Shown here in pieces: positions 14,603 through 27,900 of a stretch of 64,000 nucleotides of DNA. The notes below the pieces were generated by a model. The model saw nothing but the letters and a program-made list of their open reading frames with translations, searched no databases and was not told the DNA's origin. This DNA is from Angiostrongylus vasorum (taxonomy: Eukaryota; Nematoda; Chromadorea; Rhabditida; Metastrongylidae): positions 62,001 through 126,000 of the forward strand of contig JADANN010000060.1 in assembly GCA_018806985.1 (NCBI GenBank), written 5' to 3'. The translations under genes were made by a program, and so were the position numbers. Every line of letters starts with the position of its first letter. Within the stretch, counting starts at the first letter, position 1.

Positions 14603-15090
14603 GTCGTAATGACCTCATTGTTTAGTTTAGTAGATTTTCACTTTATCTCAACATATACTCTGCTATGAAGCTGTTGTTATTCTGTTTTTCATGGACTTTG
14701 ATTCCTACACTACACTCATTTTAATTAGCTGCCTTTAAACTTTGTGCCTTTTGCTCAAGTGTTCGGGTTCCATACTTAAAATGTACGGTGCACGAGATAT
14801 CATCACGTTCACTTTAATTCCTATTAGTTTTAATATAAAGAAATTTCGTCTCTACGACAGTTCTTTTCATATTTTATAGTTTGTACCTGCCGGAAATGCG
14901 GTTGCACTGAAAATAGCCGCATAGATTTCCAGATAGCTATGTTTTTGGTGCAGTCCCACGATTGCTTTTTCGCATGTTTTATTTTCCTCTTAAGACTGAA
15001 TGGCATTTCATCTGAGATATTCACCGATCTTCTGCAGTCATTGTTTACGTTGTTTATTTTAGTTGTTCAACGAATAATTGTTTAACGAAG

Positions 15091-18000
15091 CAACTTTGTC
15101 GCTATACTTTCTTGTGTTGCATTGGGTTTCTGTTCCATCCCATGGTAAAGATATTGCATTCCTCTATTATAGCAATAGTACTAATGATGCTGGGTTAATG
15201 AAGTTAACGAGGGTTTTTGGCTTTATGAGGTTTTCGGGACATAGCTTGGTAGTCTTTTTTGGAGGATTATTACACAACTTTTAAGTTGTTTAATAAAAAG
15301 TAAAGAATGTGGCGTATAGGTGGGATGAATTGAGATAAGGTTAAGGTTTCTGTCTTCTTCTTTTCTAAAAGTGAGAACTGAGAGGAAACTGTCTAGTAAT
15401 TGATTGAGTAGTTAACTAGTTAGTACACACATGGTTTGATGATTTTGTCGCGGAAAGCATACAGAAAGGGGGGATAGCTGAAGCAGACACGGAGTCGGTT
15501 GTGGTGATACAAAGGTAAAGTAGACCAGCACTAACCTACAGGCGAAAAGGTATGGTTCGTTCATGTTCATTGTCTGTCCGGAATTATGACTCGTCTGGAT
15601 GCGTGGCTGAGTTCCGATGTTTGTAGTTGTTTGGGTAAACAATTCGTTGAAGGCGGGGTGTTTATGGGTGGGTACGGATCGATTCGTAGCACCCGTGCGT
15701 AGTGTTCGGAAATTTAGTTGTGCTTGATGTGGTCACTAGTTCCTACTGTTTCCTCTCTCGCTAGTAAGCCACAGCTAATAGTTTAAATACCGGAAAAAAT
15801 TTCGTGGTTTTAGGTAATGATAGTGAAAAATGGTACGGTACTTACGGGTGGCTCGTCGATTTCAGGTGAGTGAATTGGTTTAGGTTGTCTTTCTACCTTA
15901 TTGAATTGCTTAGTTAGTGGCAATAGATGTAGGATTATTTTGCTTACGAAACTGATGTGTTCGGAAGATTTATGATTTTACAGCTGTGCAACAAACTTCC
16001 TTACTACAGCATAGCCGATCAATATGGTTTTTGATCACTTTGAATCATTTTTTTTTCCTTATTTTCATCCAATTGCTGTCCTTGATACAATGAGCTGCAT
16101 AGGAATTCGCCACAGCTTCTGTGAAGAGCCGAAAAAAGCCTGAGAACAAGCGGTTTTTATATCACTGCTCACTGCTTAAATGTGAAGCTAACTTTCTCAG
16201 CTTATTAAGGGTAGTTTAGGTGTTTTCGTTAGCTGCTACGATACTCTGGAACATTGCCTTCGTTCATGTTATATGAGCTGTTACATCACTGATTACTGCA
16301 ATGACATGCCTAGTACAGTGGCTTGTGCACCCGCGTTAACATCGTAAGTTTATCATTGGAGACCGACTTTCACTTAACCTCGATATAAATGATCAATGCA
16401 CCTAGTTTCATTGATAAGCTAAGACGAAGTTGTTACCAATATTTATTCGAATAACGTTTCGACGTCTTCGTCTTCCACAGAGACGATGATCCAAGTCGAT
16501 GTCCACAGTCATTCGTCTTCTCGATGTGGTGTTTGTCTTTGACGACATCGGCTGTAGACGTCGAGTCGGATCATCCTCTCTGAGGAAGACGAAGACATCG
16601 AAACGTTAGCCGAATAAATGTTGGTAACAAACTCGTGTTAGTTTATCAATGAAACAAGATGCATCGTAAGTTTAGTCATTGATTTAGAGGGGTACGTACG
16701 GTGTTGTTAAATCCTTGTAAAATTACCCGAAAGGCATCGCTGTTTTCACCGAACACCTTTTATTGTTCATCCGATCAAATATATTTAGTGAAAATTTCTC
16801 ATTGTATCCATACTATCCATTCCCAGATTGGATGATAATTTGACGGTTTCTATCTTTCGAGTCGGGTTCTTACCTTACCTCGTCGTTGTACCACTGTTCC
16901 GTTTTCATAAACTCAAAATGTTTCTCATTGCTCTACGGTATTTTGGTACCAAACGCTTTCATGAACATTGAGCCTATCGCCTTATCTTTATGTTTTACGA
17001 ATTCTTACTACTCCCCCTGTTAACTCATCTATACATGTCTTGTGGATGGGCTCCACCAATTCTTCTGTTCGAATGTTTTTTTTTGAAATCTAGTGTGGAC
17101 TTGGTTGGATTTGTGTATGTGAGTTCGCTTTGAGTTTAATAATCGGCTATCTTCTCTTCCCACACTATGGATGTTTTTTAGCTACGGAAATCCCTTAGTT
17201 TTTGACAAAAGGTTTTAACTAATGGTAACTACTTGTAATGAGAGAGAAGCAATCGATATCCTTGTTGGTATTCTAAATTTGATGATACGCTAGGAATTTA
17301 CCCCAGTAATTACAAGAGTTCTTTATGGCAAAATATGCTGTCCAGTGGTTTGCACTGGATAATGGTGATGTTTTTGTGTTATAAATTAGGGCTGCATGAA
17401 GGCTGTTTTTGTATCATAGTTGGATAAAAAAAGGATAAAGCTGTCGGCATTGGTCTATCCCTGAGGGATGCACCATGCATTCGACTTCATTAAGCATCGT
17501 TGGTGGTAATTGAATGCATATCTGGCCTTTACATTGACTCGCGGTGACCTGCCGATGTATCGAGCCAGTACTGATATCCTCTCAGACAAGTTTGTTACCA
17601 ATTTGCCGAGACCGGAGGAAGGTAAGGCTTGGGGGTCTGAAGCGCGGGGATCGATCCCATGTGCATTGCAGTGCGCCTCCAACCACTGCGCTACACGCGC
17701 CCATATCATATTAGAGCAACGGAAATTCGTAAACATGTGCATGGATCTGCAACTGTGCTGATAACTCTTTAGTCTTCCTACTTAATCGATATCCTACGTA
17801 TTTGTTTATGTGTGTATGGATATTATTGATGTTCACGTTTTAGACAGGTGAAGTCATCATTGGTTATGTTTGTTAGAATTCATTACAAATTAACATGTGC
17901 AGGTACCGGAATAGGCCAGTGTGTGCTTGCTTGCTCTGGAGGTGAGCGGGACAAGCGAAATGAACTTCTCCCAAATTCTTGTTCTATTCATTCACCTTAG

Positions 18001-18540
18001 GGACGACAGGCCTAGTCAAACAAATATCGTCCCTACAAGCGCTGTGGTGCCTCGAGCTCCGTTGGGCAAGCGCTTCCTGGAGCGCTGGCCGTATCGATCG
18101 TCGTTGGTCTCGTCATTGCCACCTCAGAGCTTAAAACCTATGTAGAAGCGGTATAGTTAGCTATGAGCGATGAGAAATCATTATGGGAATGTATCTTGTT
18201 TCTTGATTGGATGGGTATTATTGAATTGATTTACGATCGTCTGCCGTTTGAAGTCAAATCTTCCATATGGTAAATGTGTTTTTATTTAATTTAGCAAGGT
18301 TTTTTCTCATAACTAGCATTCTTTTGAAATCACTCGTACTGTCTGATCGAGTTAGATTTCAGGATGATCGTATTAACATTACTGTTTGTGGTTACATTAT
18401 GCGGATGTTGTTGTGTGATTTGCTTCTGTTCTCCGTGCTGCCTTTTAGCCGTGTGGTACAAAAAGCGGCGATCGTGTCAAAATCGAGGAGTCGAGTTTAG
18501 CACTTACCCATCAGCACCACCATTACTTTCAAAAGCGTAG
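15091..18540 (+). CDS. Small single-pass membrane protein, family not recognised (5' end missing)
   Basis: Four exons join in phase: 15091-15144 (hydrophobic, signal-peptide-like LSLYFLVLHWVSVPSHG), 15814-15865 (NDSEKWYGTYGWLVDF), 17903-17941 (YRNRPVCACLLW) and 18363-18540 (MIVLTLLFVVTLCGCCCVIC, then WYKKRRSCQNRGVEFSTYPS and SAPPLLSKA, stop). The visible part is about 107 aa: leader, short ectodomain rich in W, Y and G, one very cysteine-rich transmembrane helix, and a basic, proline-containing tail. Each junction has GT-AG ends and only one frame fits all of them. No in-frame ATG precedes the leader, so a first exon is missing or sits further upstream. It runs between the ADAM17-like gene (same strand) and the convergent MOCOS gene. 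I cannot name a family. Confidence 0.55.
16360..16661. mobile_element. Short PLE-type hairpin element, second family
   Basis: Near-palindromic 300-bp element with a target-site duplication of about 19 bp (CATCGTAAGTTTATCATTG at 16340-16358 and CATCGTAAGTTTAGTCATTG at 16662-16681). The arms carry the inverted motif pair AACGTTTCGACGTCTTCGTC (about 16452-16471) and GACGAAGACATCGAAACGTT (about 16588-16607), a sequence-diverged version of the hammerhead-like motif in the rpl-11 copy. It has no coding region. It sits in the 2-kb intron (15866-17902) of the small membrane-protein gene. Confidence 0.7.
16577..16611 (+). ncRNA. Hammerhead-like motif, second PLE family
   Basis: The order is CTGAGGA, A, GAC...ATC, GAAAC, GTT, AGCC. 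The opposite arm (about 16452-16485, minus strand) and the copy at about 32558-32600 (minus strand) read GACG...CGTC at stem II. Against the first family (GGC...GCC) this looks like compensatory change around an unchanged core, including the same extra A. The cleavage-site residue would be U instead of C, which hammerheads tolerate. Confidence 0.4.
17440..17705 (-). mobile_element. SINE1 copy
   Basis: Reverse-oriented full-length-looking copy: tail GATAAAGCTGTCGGCATTGG at the left, B-box-like GGGGATCGATCCC at about 17646-17658 and A-box-side TGCGCTACACGCGCCC at the right. It lies in the intron before exon 17903-17941 of the small membrane-protein gene. Confidence 0.85.
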
Positions 18541-18992
18541 CTGTATTTATTTGTCGATCTCCTAAAATTCGCAGTAATCATTTGTTTTAACTCTTTTGTT
18601 AACCGATGTGGTAGTTCGCAAGTGTGTTCACTGTAATCGGTCTTAGTAATCAAGTAAATCGAGCACACGTGAAATCATTATTTGTCTTTCTCTTCGAGAG
18701 AACATAACCATGGACAACAGAATAGTCTCCTTAGTAGAATAGCTGGGCTTTTTTTCGGACGCAAATGTCATTCACGTTTCTTGCCAACTTGTGTATGGTT
18801 TTTGCTTGGGTGATCCCCTTCCATGTTACCAAATCGGTCACTAATTGTAATACCTTGTCAAGGTTGCCTATGTATTATAGGTTGTATAAGGAAGAATTTG
18901 TTATTGCGGTAAATTTTTGTTGTTTACTGAACGACTCCCATATGTTTTTGAAATGTAGATGAGTTCCATGAATGAATCATTGTTATTTTTAT

Positions 18993-21900
18993 TTATTCGA
19001 AATGAACTTTCGAATATAGTTGGATTTCTCCGACTTCATCGCCGATTTGTTTCACGTATACACCGAATGTTATCTGAAAGAAACAATTAAGAACTGAAAA
19101 TGACGGAAATATCAGTAGTTTTTTTCACATGCTTAATGTCACACATTGTGCGGAGCTCAGCAGTTCTATTCGATTCATTTCCGCGCACATATAATCCACG
19201 AACGTCTGCGGGTTTTGCGTGTGCGTTGAGCTGCTGCGAGGTTTCTAGTGTTTTTCATGAACTGCTGAACGCTGATCGAATCGATTCTCTCTGGAGTAGT
19301 TGAATAGCCATTTAGTTCATTTCTGAGTCCTGTTTATTGTTGACTGATTTTTAGACAAGTCTTTAGCAATTTCCCCACTTTTCCCAACTACGGAGGTGAC
19401 GAATGGCTTCGTTCGCTCGGTGCGGGGTCGAGCTAGGGTCTTAAGAGTGCTAAACGGCATCACTACCGTTGCCTGGGTAGCAGAAGTAATAATATTTTCA
19501 ACATCGATAAATGACCGAAACAGAAATATTGGCGCTGCTGTTAATAAAAATGACAATAGTAGTTTTAATAGTGGCGTCAGAAGTGTAACAGTTAGAATGC
19601 CGTGCAATAGACCTATGGTCGCTCGTCTGGCCCACTCCAGGCCAGGCAAGTCTCCTGCCCTTCCGGGCTCGACATGTTGATATCGAACTTATCTATGAAG
19701 ATCTTCTTGGTGAGATTCGCTATTCCGGATCACGATAATGTTACTTTTCACACGGTCACATAAAACATAGTATTTACGATTTTTTAATCTTAGTAGATAG
19801 TTACAGAATGTTGATGGAACTTCTGTTACCTTCGTCTCACCAGACCATAAAGATTGGTTTTTTTTTGTGATGAAGAACAAAAAATAACTAGTGTTGGAGA
19901 TACTTCCGACTACCTTCTTTTGTTGGCGCAAATCCCTGAGCGCAACGATAAGTTGTGGTTCTTTTAAGGCGGTCGTTGGATTAACACATATCATTTCACA
20001 TCGTGTACATTTCTTTGTAACCTGTAAATTGCATTAATACTCAAGTAATCGACGTTATATCCGTCCTAAAGTACTTTACAATAACATTTTAAGCCTCGTA
20101 CATTTTATTCACGAGTGAGAAATTAGTAGAAGCTCTGTGAGTTTAATCAAGAAGGATATTAAAAGTGAGGTTGAAACACCGATAGCTTCAAGACTTTTGC
20201 TTTCTTTCTGACTTAATCTCGTAAGTAGTCTACCGCTTTATTTTGCCGAAGTACTCCTCCTTGGCATCGAACTATGATGCACGGCTGGAAGCTCGTCTTA
20301 AGACGGGGTCGCCCAAGCTGAGAAGGACCTCAATATTTTCACCTGTAAACCTAACTGAAAGTAAATCTCGGAAATCGTCGCCATCCTGGAGAAAACCTGA
20401 TCATAAAATTGGGAACTTCCATTGGAACGACCGTGAAACTCAATCACAAGCCTATGTTTTGCCAGAGGAAGGAAAACCATCTAAGCATCAAAATACAGGT
20501 CAAACAGCAGGTGGACTGAGGACTTGAGGATTTGTCTGGATAAACCATTCGAATTTCCAACTAAACCATCGTGATGCTAGTTTTACTGTTTGGTAATGAA
20601 GCAGAATAAATGAGGCGCGGTTTCCTAGTATATTTTTCAAAAAACAGTCCTTCAGGAACACATAACAAAACTAGTCCGCTGTGAGGAACGATCGCGCTAT
20701 TATTCTTTACCGGCGCTAACGCGTTCACCACCACACCATCCAGGTCCTTCGTTACGCTTCTCTTTCAAGTCAATCCCGCTGACGGGTGTTTGCTGATGGC
20801 ATTGATCGATAGAACTAGCTGAGAGACAGGCAAAACGAAGGACCTGAATGGTGTCGTGGTGAATTAGCACCCGGAAAGGGTAATAGCGCGTTCGTTCCCC
20901 ACCGCAGATACATGCGGTGCGGAGTGTTGAAAATATCTCGGCATCGTTTTGGTTATATTTCGTATTTCCCTGCCGTGAGAAATTGTAGAAGGCAGCAAAT
21001 AAGAGTAAAAACAGAACTAGTTTTAGCAAAGGACAGTTCTGCCTTTAAAATTCAATTGTCTGGAGTTACAATCTCTGCAGAAAATGTGATTTAAAAGATC
21101 AAGGATGGTCAAGCAAATGCTTGCACATAGTGCGGATCAGTGTGCTGCAAAAGACTTATTTCTTTCCCATTTGACTTCAGATAATGTCAAACGAGAAATT
21201 TTATTGATGTGAGCTTACTGGCATGTTGTTCTTAGCTGTTCTAGAGTATTGGAAACCTGCGTGCATGGACTCCGACGAGAAGAGCGGTTGAAGAGGATAA
21301 AGGCTGTTTGAGTCATTTCATTGCATGCATAATGAGGTGCGGGGAAGTTAAGACAAATGATAAACATTTTAAGTAAAGTGTAATGAAGATCGAGAACTAG
21401 GAGTATTCAAAAATACTCCGGATCGCAGTTGTTTGCGGTGGGGAACGAACGCGCTATTGTCCTTTCCGGGGAGTAACGCATTCACCATCGCACCATGCGG
21501 GTCCTTCGTTTCGCCTGTCTCTCAGCTAGTTCTCTATCGATCAGTGCCATCAGCAATCACCCGTCAACGGGATTGATTTGGAGGGCCCAAATCGGCAATG
21601 GACCCAGTCAAGCTGAGGCTGTAGTTGAAATCGCAACGTTAACTTCTTATTTGCTGCCTATTACAATTTTTTCACACCAGTGGAATGTGGAATGCAGGAA
21701 AAAATATTAGCGCATAACACTTTCCACAGAGTAAAATTTTGTTGGTTCGTCAGAAATAAAGATGGGATCCATTAAGAATAAAAGAAAAGTAGGAAAACAT
21801 AGAGCATAGTAGATAGCAAACAAGATGAAAGTCAAGCGAAACAAAGGACCTGCATGGTGTGGTGGTGAACGCATCAGCTTCCAGAAAGGGTAACAGCGCG

Positions 21901-24900
21901 TTCGTTCCCCACCGCAGATACATGCGGTCCGGAATTTTGCAAATATCAGCATCATTGGAGTTGTATTTCACATAGTACCTTACTGTGAACAATTGTGATA
22001 GGTATGAAATAAAAAGTTAACGTTGTATTTTCACAATAATTTTTGAAAAAAGAACCTCAAAGCGAAAGTTGTCAATACAAATTATGCTTGCCGTATCCTC
22101 CATAAACGGAGGAATTCCTCTCACAACAATATTCGGACGAAATCGATCGATCGTTTCCGAAATAGACAATCCTAGAATAAAAGGTAAATGGGAATTTAAA
22201 ACAGTAATTTACTGATGAGTCTATTGTTGGCAGTAGACACGAGATTGTGCAGTGTCTACGATGGGCGAACTCAGTAGCATTCCACATGAAGTTCATGAAA
22301 TGATTTCATTCTTACCTACAACATCTGCTAGAATCTTAATAGAAGCCTCATTTACGACAAGGTACGGTGCCTCGTTGGACAAACTTCGTTCTGAATCTTT
22401 TTGAATTCGGCGAAGTTTACATCCTGGTAGTCCTAAAAATGTAGAAATCCATTTCGAAGCGTCGGCTTCACATTCGGATGTTCGAACGCTAAAATATTAC
22501 TGTTCCCTTCTATTAGCCTTTAATTCAATCAAACATTTCTACGCCATCATCGCCTCTTACAGAGTGCTGAAGTGTTGAATACGTCCGCTAAACTCAACGT
22601 AGTAGTGAAAGTTAGTCGTGATATTGTTTACAATACGAGCTTCATCGCTGGCATGTTTTTCATCATCTCTCTATTTATTTTTATCCATTTACTGCACAGC
22701 GCGTCATCATATGTATCACAGCGTGAGGACCGCAGCATTTCTTCCCTTCGATTCCCTTCCTCGCATCCACTATCAACAAAGGTCTTCCAACGTTTTCTTG
22801 ATGTCCATGCGGCTGGTGCTTGAGGACTTTTTGTTTTTGTCATGACGGTCGCTGAATGGTGGTTGAGTCAAATCTCACTAGAGTCCTATGACAGTTGTGC
22901 TGTGTCGTTCCCAAACTGATTAGAGGGAGTGGGCTTGTGCCAGATAAGCCAGATACCAAGCCCGACTCCGGAGCGATGAGAGGATTAGTGGGTCCGGAGG
23001 GGAAAGGGGCGGGAGGTGAAAAATCGTCTGGGTATATTGCTTCATCGGCGTAATGAACGGGGTCACTACCATTGCGCGACCACCTATCTTTAATCTAGGT
23101 CTACCAAGTTAAGAAAGAATCCGACGTCTCCACCCGGAATCCCAACTAAGAGTAAACCAATACCAGGAATCAACGCCGTCCTAGTATTCAGTTAGCCTCA
23201 AAATGGCAAATCTCCCGCACAGCTACACGGGCTGCCGACTGACTGTGGTGAGGACGGCTTTACGAGCGTTTCGGCCAGGGCAAGCGCGAGGCTCCAAAGA
23301 ACCGCAGTGGCTCAACCAGCAATAATCCAGCCTCAGTAGCCCGCAGACTGCGCTCTCTCGTCAGTGACATTGAGCGGTCATACAGCCGATGAAAGGCCAT
23401 CAAATTTCGAGTTGTACAGGACGTCATCGGAAACGGATAAAACGAGAACGCCCAGGGCAAAGCATGTAGGCTACTTCTTGCTCTGCATCTAAACTACCAG
23501 GACAGCCTCATAAAATCCCGATTTTTTACACTTTTCTTGAGGCTGATGTTCATATTAAATTCCTTCCGATTGCCCTACAAGAGATAAAAAGCGAGAAGAT
23601 CAACATGCACCAACTATCAGGAGCTGCTAGCAAGCTGGTGAGAGCGAGCTGGACAGGTGCTAGAGCCAGCAATAAGAAATAATTTCGAAGAAAAAATGCC
23701 TTATACAAGTTGTCGGGACTTCAGTACCAGATCAGGAAGAGCTAAAGAGGATATATACAAAATAGAAAACTTTGGAGTAGGAGATCGAAATGAGAATGGG
23801 TACTGTCCATCAAGATTCTGGTCCACAGCACGCTTTCTCCATGGGAATTAATTTCGCGAGAAGAAAGAAGGTTGCCGATGGGCACGGGAGTCTCCTAACG
23901 ACATGACTCATGAAGGTATCGGCTATATTCTTACAAACAAAAAAATCGTGAATCTATACACCTCAGTGGCGTCTGGATTCTGTGCTTAATCTGACCACCG
24001 CCTCTTCCGGACAAAGATGGTTTCCAGACATAAGTTGGAGAAGAACATTGCTGTCATCGTCCAAGAAGACAAATACAAGTCATATGATATCTTAGCTTTT
24101 AATCCCATATGAGTGGAGGACCTCGCGCACGCTTATCCTGCCCAAGAGGGGCGACTGAAACGCTCTTCACAACTACTGTCCGATGTGTTAGTTGAGTGTA
24201 TTCTACAAGTTCTTCACAAGTTTGTCCTTTTGCATATATCAAAGACCTTTGGTGAGGCACAACCAATTGAGCAAACAGAGTTTCGGCAGGAATACTGCTG
24301 CATGGATCACATCCGAACTGCATCACAGGTGTTATGGGTTATTGAAGTCTGTCGGGAGTATCATCTGCCTTTTTTTCCTAAACTTTATCTGCAATGAAAA
24401 AAGCGTTTGACAGCGTGGAGACGAATAAAAATCCTACCGGCACTCTTTCATGGAGGCGTGGAATCTGAATATTATCAAAATTGCAGCACAAAAAACACGT
24501 CCTTTGCATCGTCTCGAGCCATTTTCGTAGAAAAAAGTAGTTTAGTTCGACAAGGCGGTACCATGTCGCCAAAGCTGTTCACAGCCGCATTGAAGTAGAT
24601 AGACCCTCTCGACAGGAACGAGAAAGGCACGAACATTAGTGGAAAATTCCTGTCAAGCGTTCATTTTGCTGGTGAGATCGTCATCTTTTGGAAGAATATC
24701 ACTGAAGCAGAGACGATGCTCGATGGCTTATCGATGTGGGGGAAAAAGACTGGACTGTGCATAAATAGGAAGAAGACATAGTTCATGAAGAATCCGAGGT
24801 GCGAAGGTAAACAAATCGAAAGACAGGTCCCACCTCGTACATGCACCTTGCAGGTTCAGCAAAAGTGGCGAACAGTATGACAGGGGAATTAGCCGGGAAA

Positions 24901-27900
24901 AGTAGAGCCGCATGGGCTGCATTCTGGTCTCCCAAGGAAGCCACTGACCAAGCAACGGATGCAAAGCTCCACGATGACCCTTTAAACCGAACGTTCCTCC
25001 AACGCTTTGTTATTCAGCAGAGACTTGGGCTGACACTTCAACCAAGTCATGAACTCTGCGCAACACCTACAGAGCACTTCAACGATGTATTCCGTTATTT
25101 AACGGGCATTAACAACGCTTCAGAATGCGAAGCTCTTACTTTCGAAATCTTCCTCATCTTCGAGATACAGAAAAGTATACACCGATATCGAAGCAAAAAT
25201 GATCACATAATAAAGGAAACAGATGACGAAAATTGATGACTGAACGAAAATTCGACTGATTGACGAAAAGAACGGTGTAGCGGACTCCAAAAAGAATACA
25301 TGCGCCCTCTTGAACATGCACTTAAACGATGGGCGGACGTGTTCATGGCTTAAGTTAATTTTCCTCCTTCGCAGTTGGGAACGATTTCAGGATTACACGA
25401 CGGCCCTCGCCGTTGTTATCCTTTTTGAAGTTCTTCACCTCCATAGGCGATGATTTCGTGGGGAAGGAATGAATGAGGAATTTGCTTGAACCATCGCTAC
25501 CTATTAAGATAGCCCTTTTTAGTAGCTAAGTAGGTTAGTGTTTAGCTAAGAGACAGGCGAATCGAAGGACCCGCATGGTGTGGTGGTGAACGCGTTACTC
25601 CCCGGAAACGACAATAGCGCGTTCGTTCCCCACCACAGGCACCTGCGGTCCAGAGTTTTGCAAATATCTCAGCTTCATTGAAGTTATATTTCGTAATATA
25701 CCCTGCTATTAAAAAAGAGTAGGCAGTAAATAAAAAAAAGTTAAAGTAGACATTAGTGTTTAGACAATGACATAACGTTACGTACTTATTTACACAGACA
25801 ACACCGTATTGAGAAAGCGCATTGTCGTTAAGTAGTGACACATTCACTGACGATCGTTCGGCGTCAACGTCGGACAGTGATAATATCGTACCTGATTCAT
25901 CAATCTGCAACGTTGTACAGGATGTATGCCATGATGTCATAGGAACATCCAACACTTTCTATGGAATTAACCGAGGGAACCCGCAAACTTTACATCCCCT
26001 ACTCACTACTGTTGCCTTTGATTTTCTCAGCTAAATGTTTTAAGTTTCTTTTTTGAAGTTTTATTGAGATTTGCTAATGAATAAACGTTTTAATACCGTT
26101 ACATAATAGGAACAACCCAGTATTTTTAACGAACTCACCGTTGTTGCGATTTTGCACAGTTTCTGGTGACCTTTCTGGGTCAGTGTTAAGCCACAGCACT
26201 CAATCATAAATATTCTATCGAAACGAAGACCAATTTTTGTCAAGTAACTCCTAAAGTGTTGTTCTTAAAAAAAGTCGATGTAGTAAATTGTTTCCGTCTC
26301 ATAAATATTTGTACGACTCGTATCACCTGCAGCACCCTATGGACGAATATACTCATGGGGAAATTTTCACCATTATCTGTAGAATCTAGAAAGGTGCACA
26401 CTTTTTACAACGGATTCCTCTGCAACTCTTCACCGGATAAACAACAAGACAAGAAATCACGGAAGAGTAGTCAGTGATTTGCAGAGGTTGATCGAAATGA
26501 AATGACGACTGATTTCCGAGGAAGCAATAGTCAATCATCTGCTCCAAAGCGGCAACATCCTGAATTTTAAGGATGTTACGAATATGATGAATAAAGTTTA
26601 TTAGTAATCTATTTATTTGTTGTCGAGTTGCCCGGAGTGGTAGCATGCCGAACCTCACGGGTAGATTGCCTCCCAAACGAAATCCTAACTGCTCCCGTCG
26701 GTCGACCGTCAATGATGTCTCTTGAATCACCACATTCTTTTCCATTCTCAAAAATTTGCGTTAGTTGGTCATTTGTGAGGTCTAAGTACTTCTGACATGC
26801 ACCAGAATTACAGAAGCATCCTGTTCGGAGATCGATACCAAAGAGATTGGCCATCTTCTCCACCTCTGCATAACCCGTATAACTGCCATCGCCACGAAGC
26901 AGATTAAAAGCAATAATTGGTCCTTGCATGATGAGGTCATGCCATCCGTAAATTTTTGCCGCCGATCTACCGTTCCAGTGAATTTTATGCGCCAGCATTT
27001 CATAAGCAACCATTGCTACCTTTTTGGTATTCCTGTTGATTTCCCGGATACCACCTGGCATGTAGAGTGTACTAAATATTTAGTTACTATTATATAATAA
27101 TATTAATTACTATTATTATCAATTTTTTATCACTTATCAATTTTCTAGATCTATTTCACAATTTATGTGACCCAACATCACATCTACAGCCCTGATCCCA
27201 GCACCTATTCCATTTGATTGGCTTCCTCGCTTCCGTCATCGACGAAAGTTTTCGGAGTTTTCGCTTGTAGGTAGGACTGCTGCTTAATGACTGTCGTCTT
27301 CTCTATAGATGCGGTCGAAGGATGGTCGAGCTGCTTCTTTCTGGAGTCCTGGAACTGCCCGCTATAGCACACCCTTTTGGGCTGCAGGGATTGAACTCCT
27401 CCTAGACAAATCTAGTATCAACTTCCCATTCCCAGAAGGGAGGAAGAGTTAGTGAGTCCGGGGAGGGATAAAACCAGAATCGTGTTCTCACAATGCCACC
27501 TGCTCCCTCATATTGTAATAAGTACAAGACATAAAGCATTTATAAAAAGGACAAGAGATAAAGCAGTTAGCACTGATCATTTCCTGGAATGTGTCATCCA
27601 TTTAACTTCATCAACCATCGTAGAGGTGATTGAACGCATATTTGACCTAAACAGTGACACGATCTGGTGTGCCCTACTGATGTATGGTTTCTGTGTTCTT
27701 ATGCCGAAAGAATAACTGACAACTGGTGTTTTTACTTCGCAACAATGCCTTGCAACGTCATCGTGGCTAGATGGTTTTCCCGGCTGTCGATCTATGGGGG
27801 TTCATTCACCAAAAGATAAAATGAGCTGGAGAGTCTGGCATTTCCATCCAGTAGACCATCTTGGAATAAAACTGTGTTATGACAGACTCGGATAACATAA

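Noticed and set aside
14665..14724. ATG followed by a signal-peptide-like stretch (MKLLLFCFSWT), a possible first exon of the small membrane-protein gene
   Set aside because: It runs to a stop without a usable donor, so it cannot be joined in phase to exon 15091-15144.
20243..20527. A 94-codon serine/lysine-rich open frame that first looked like a cytoplasmic tail exon of the ADAM17-like gene
   Set aside because: Its sequence carries R3 repeat blocks in reverse order, it has no ATG, and it lies beyond another gene and inside the antisense MOCOS intron.
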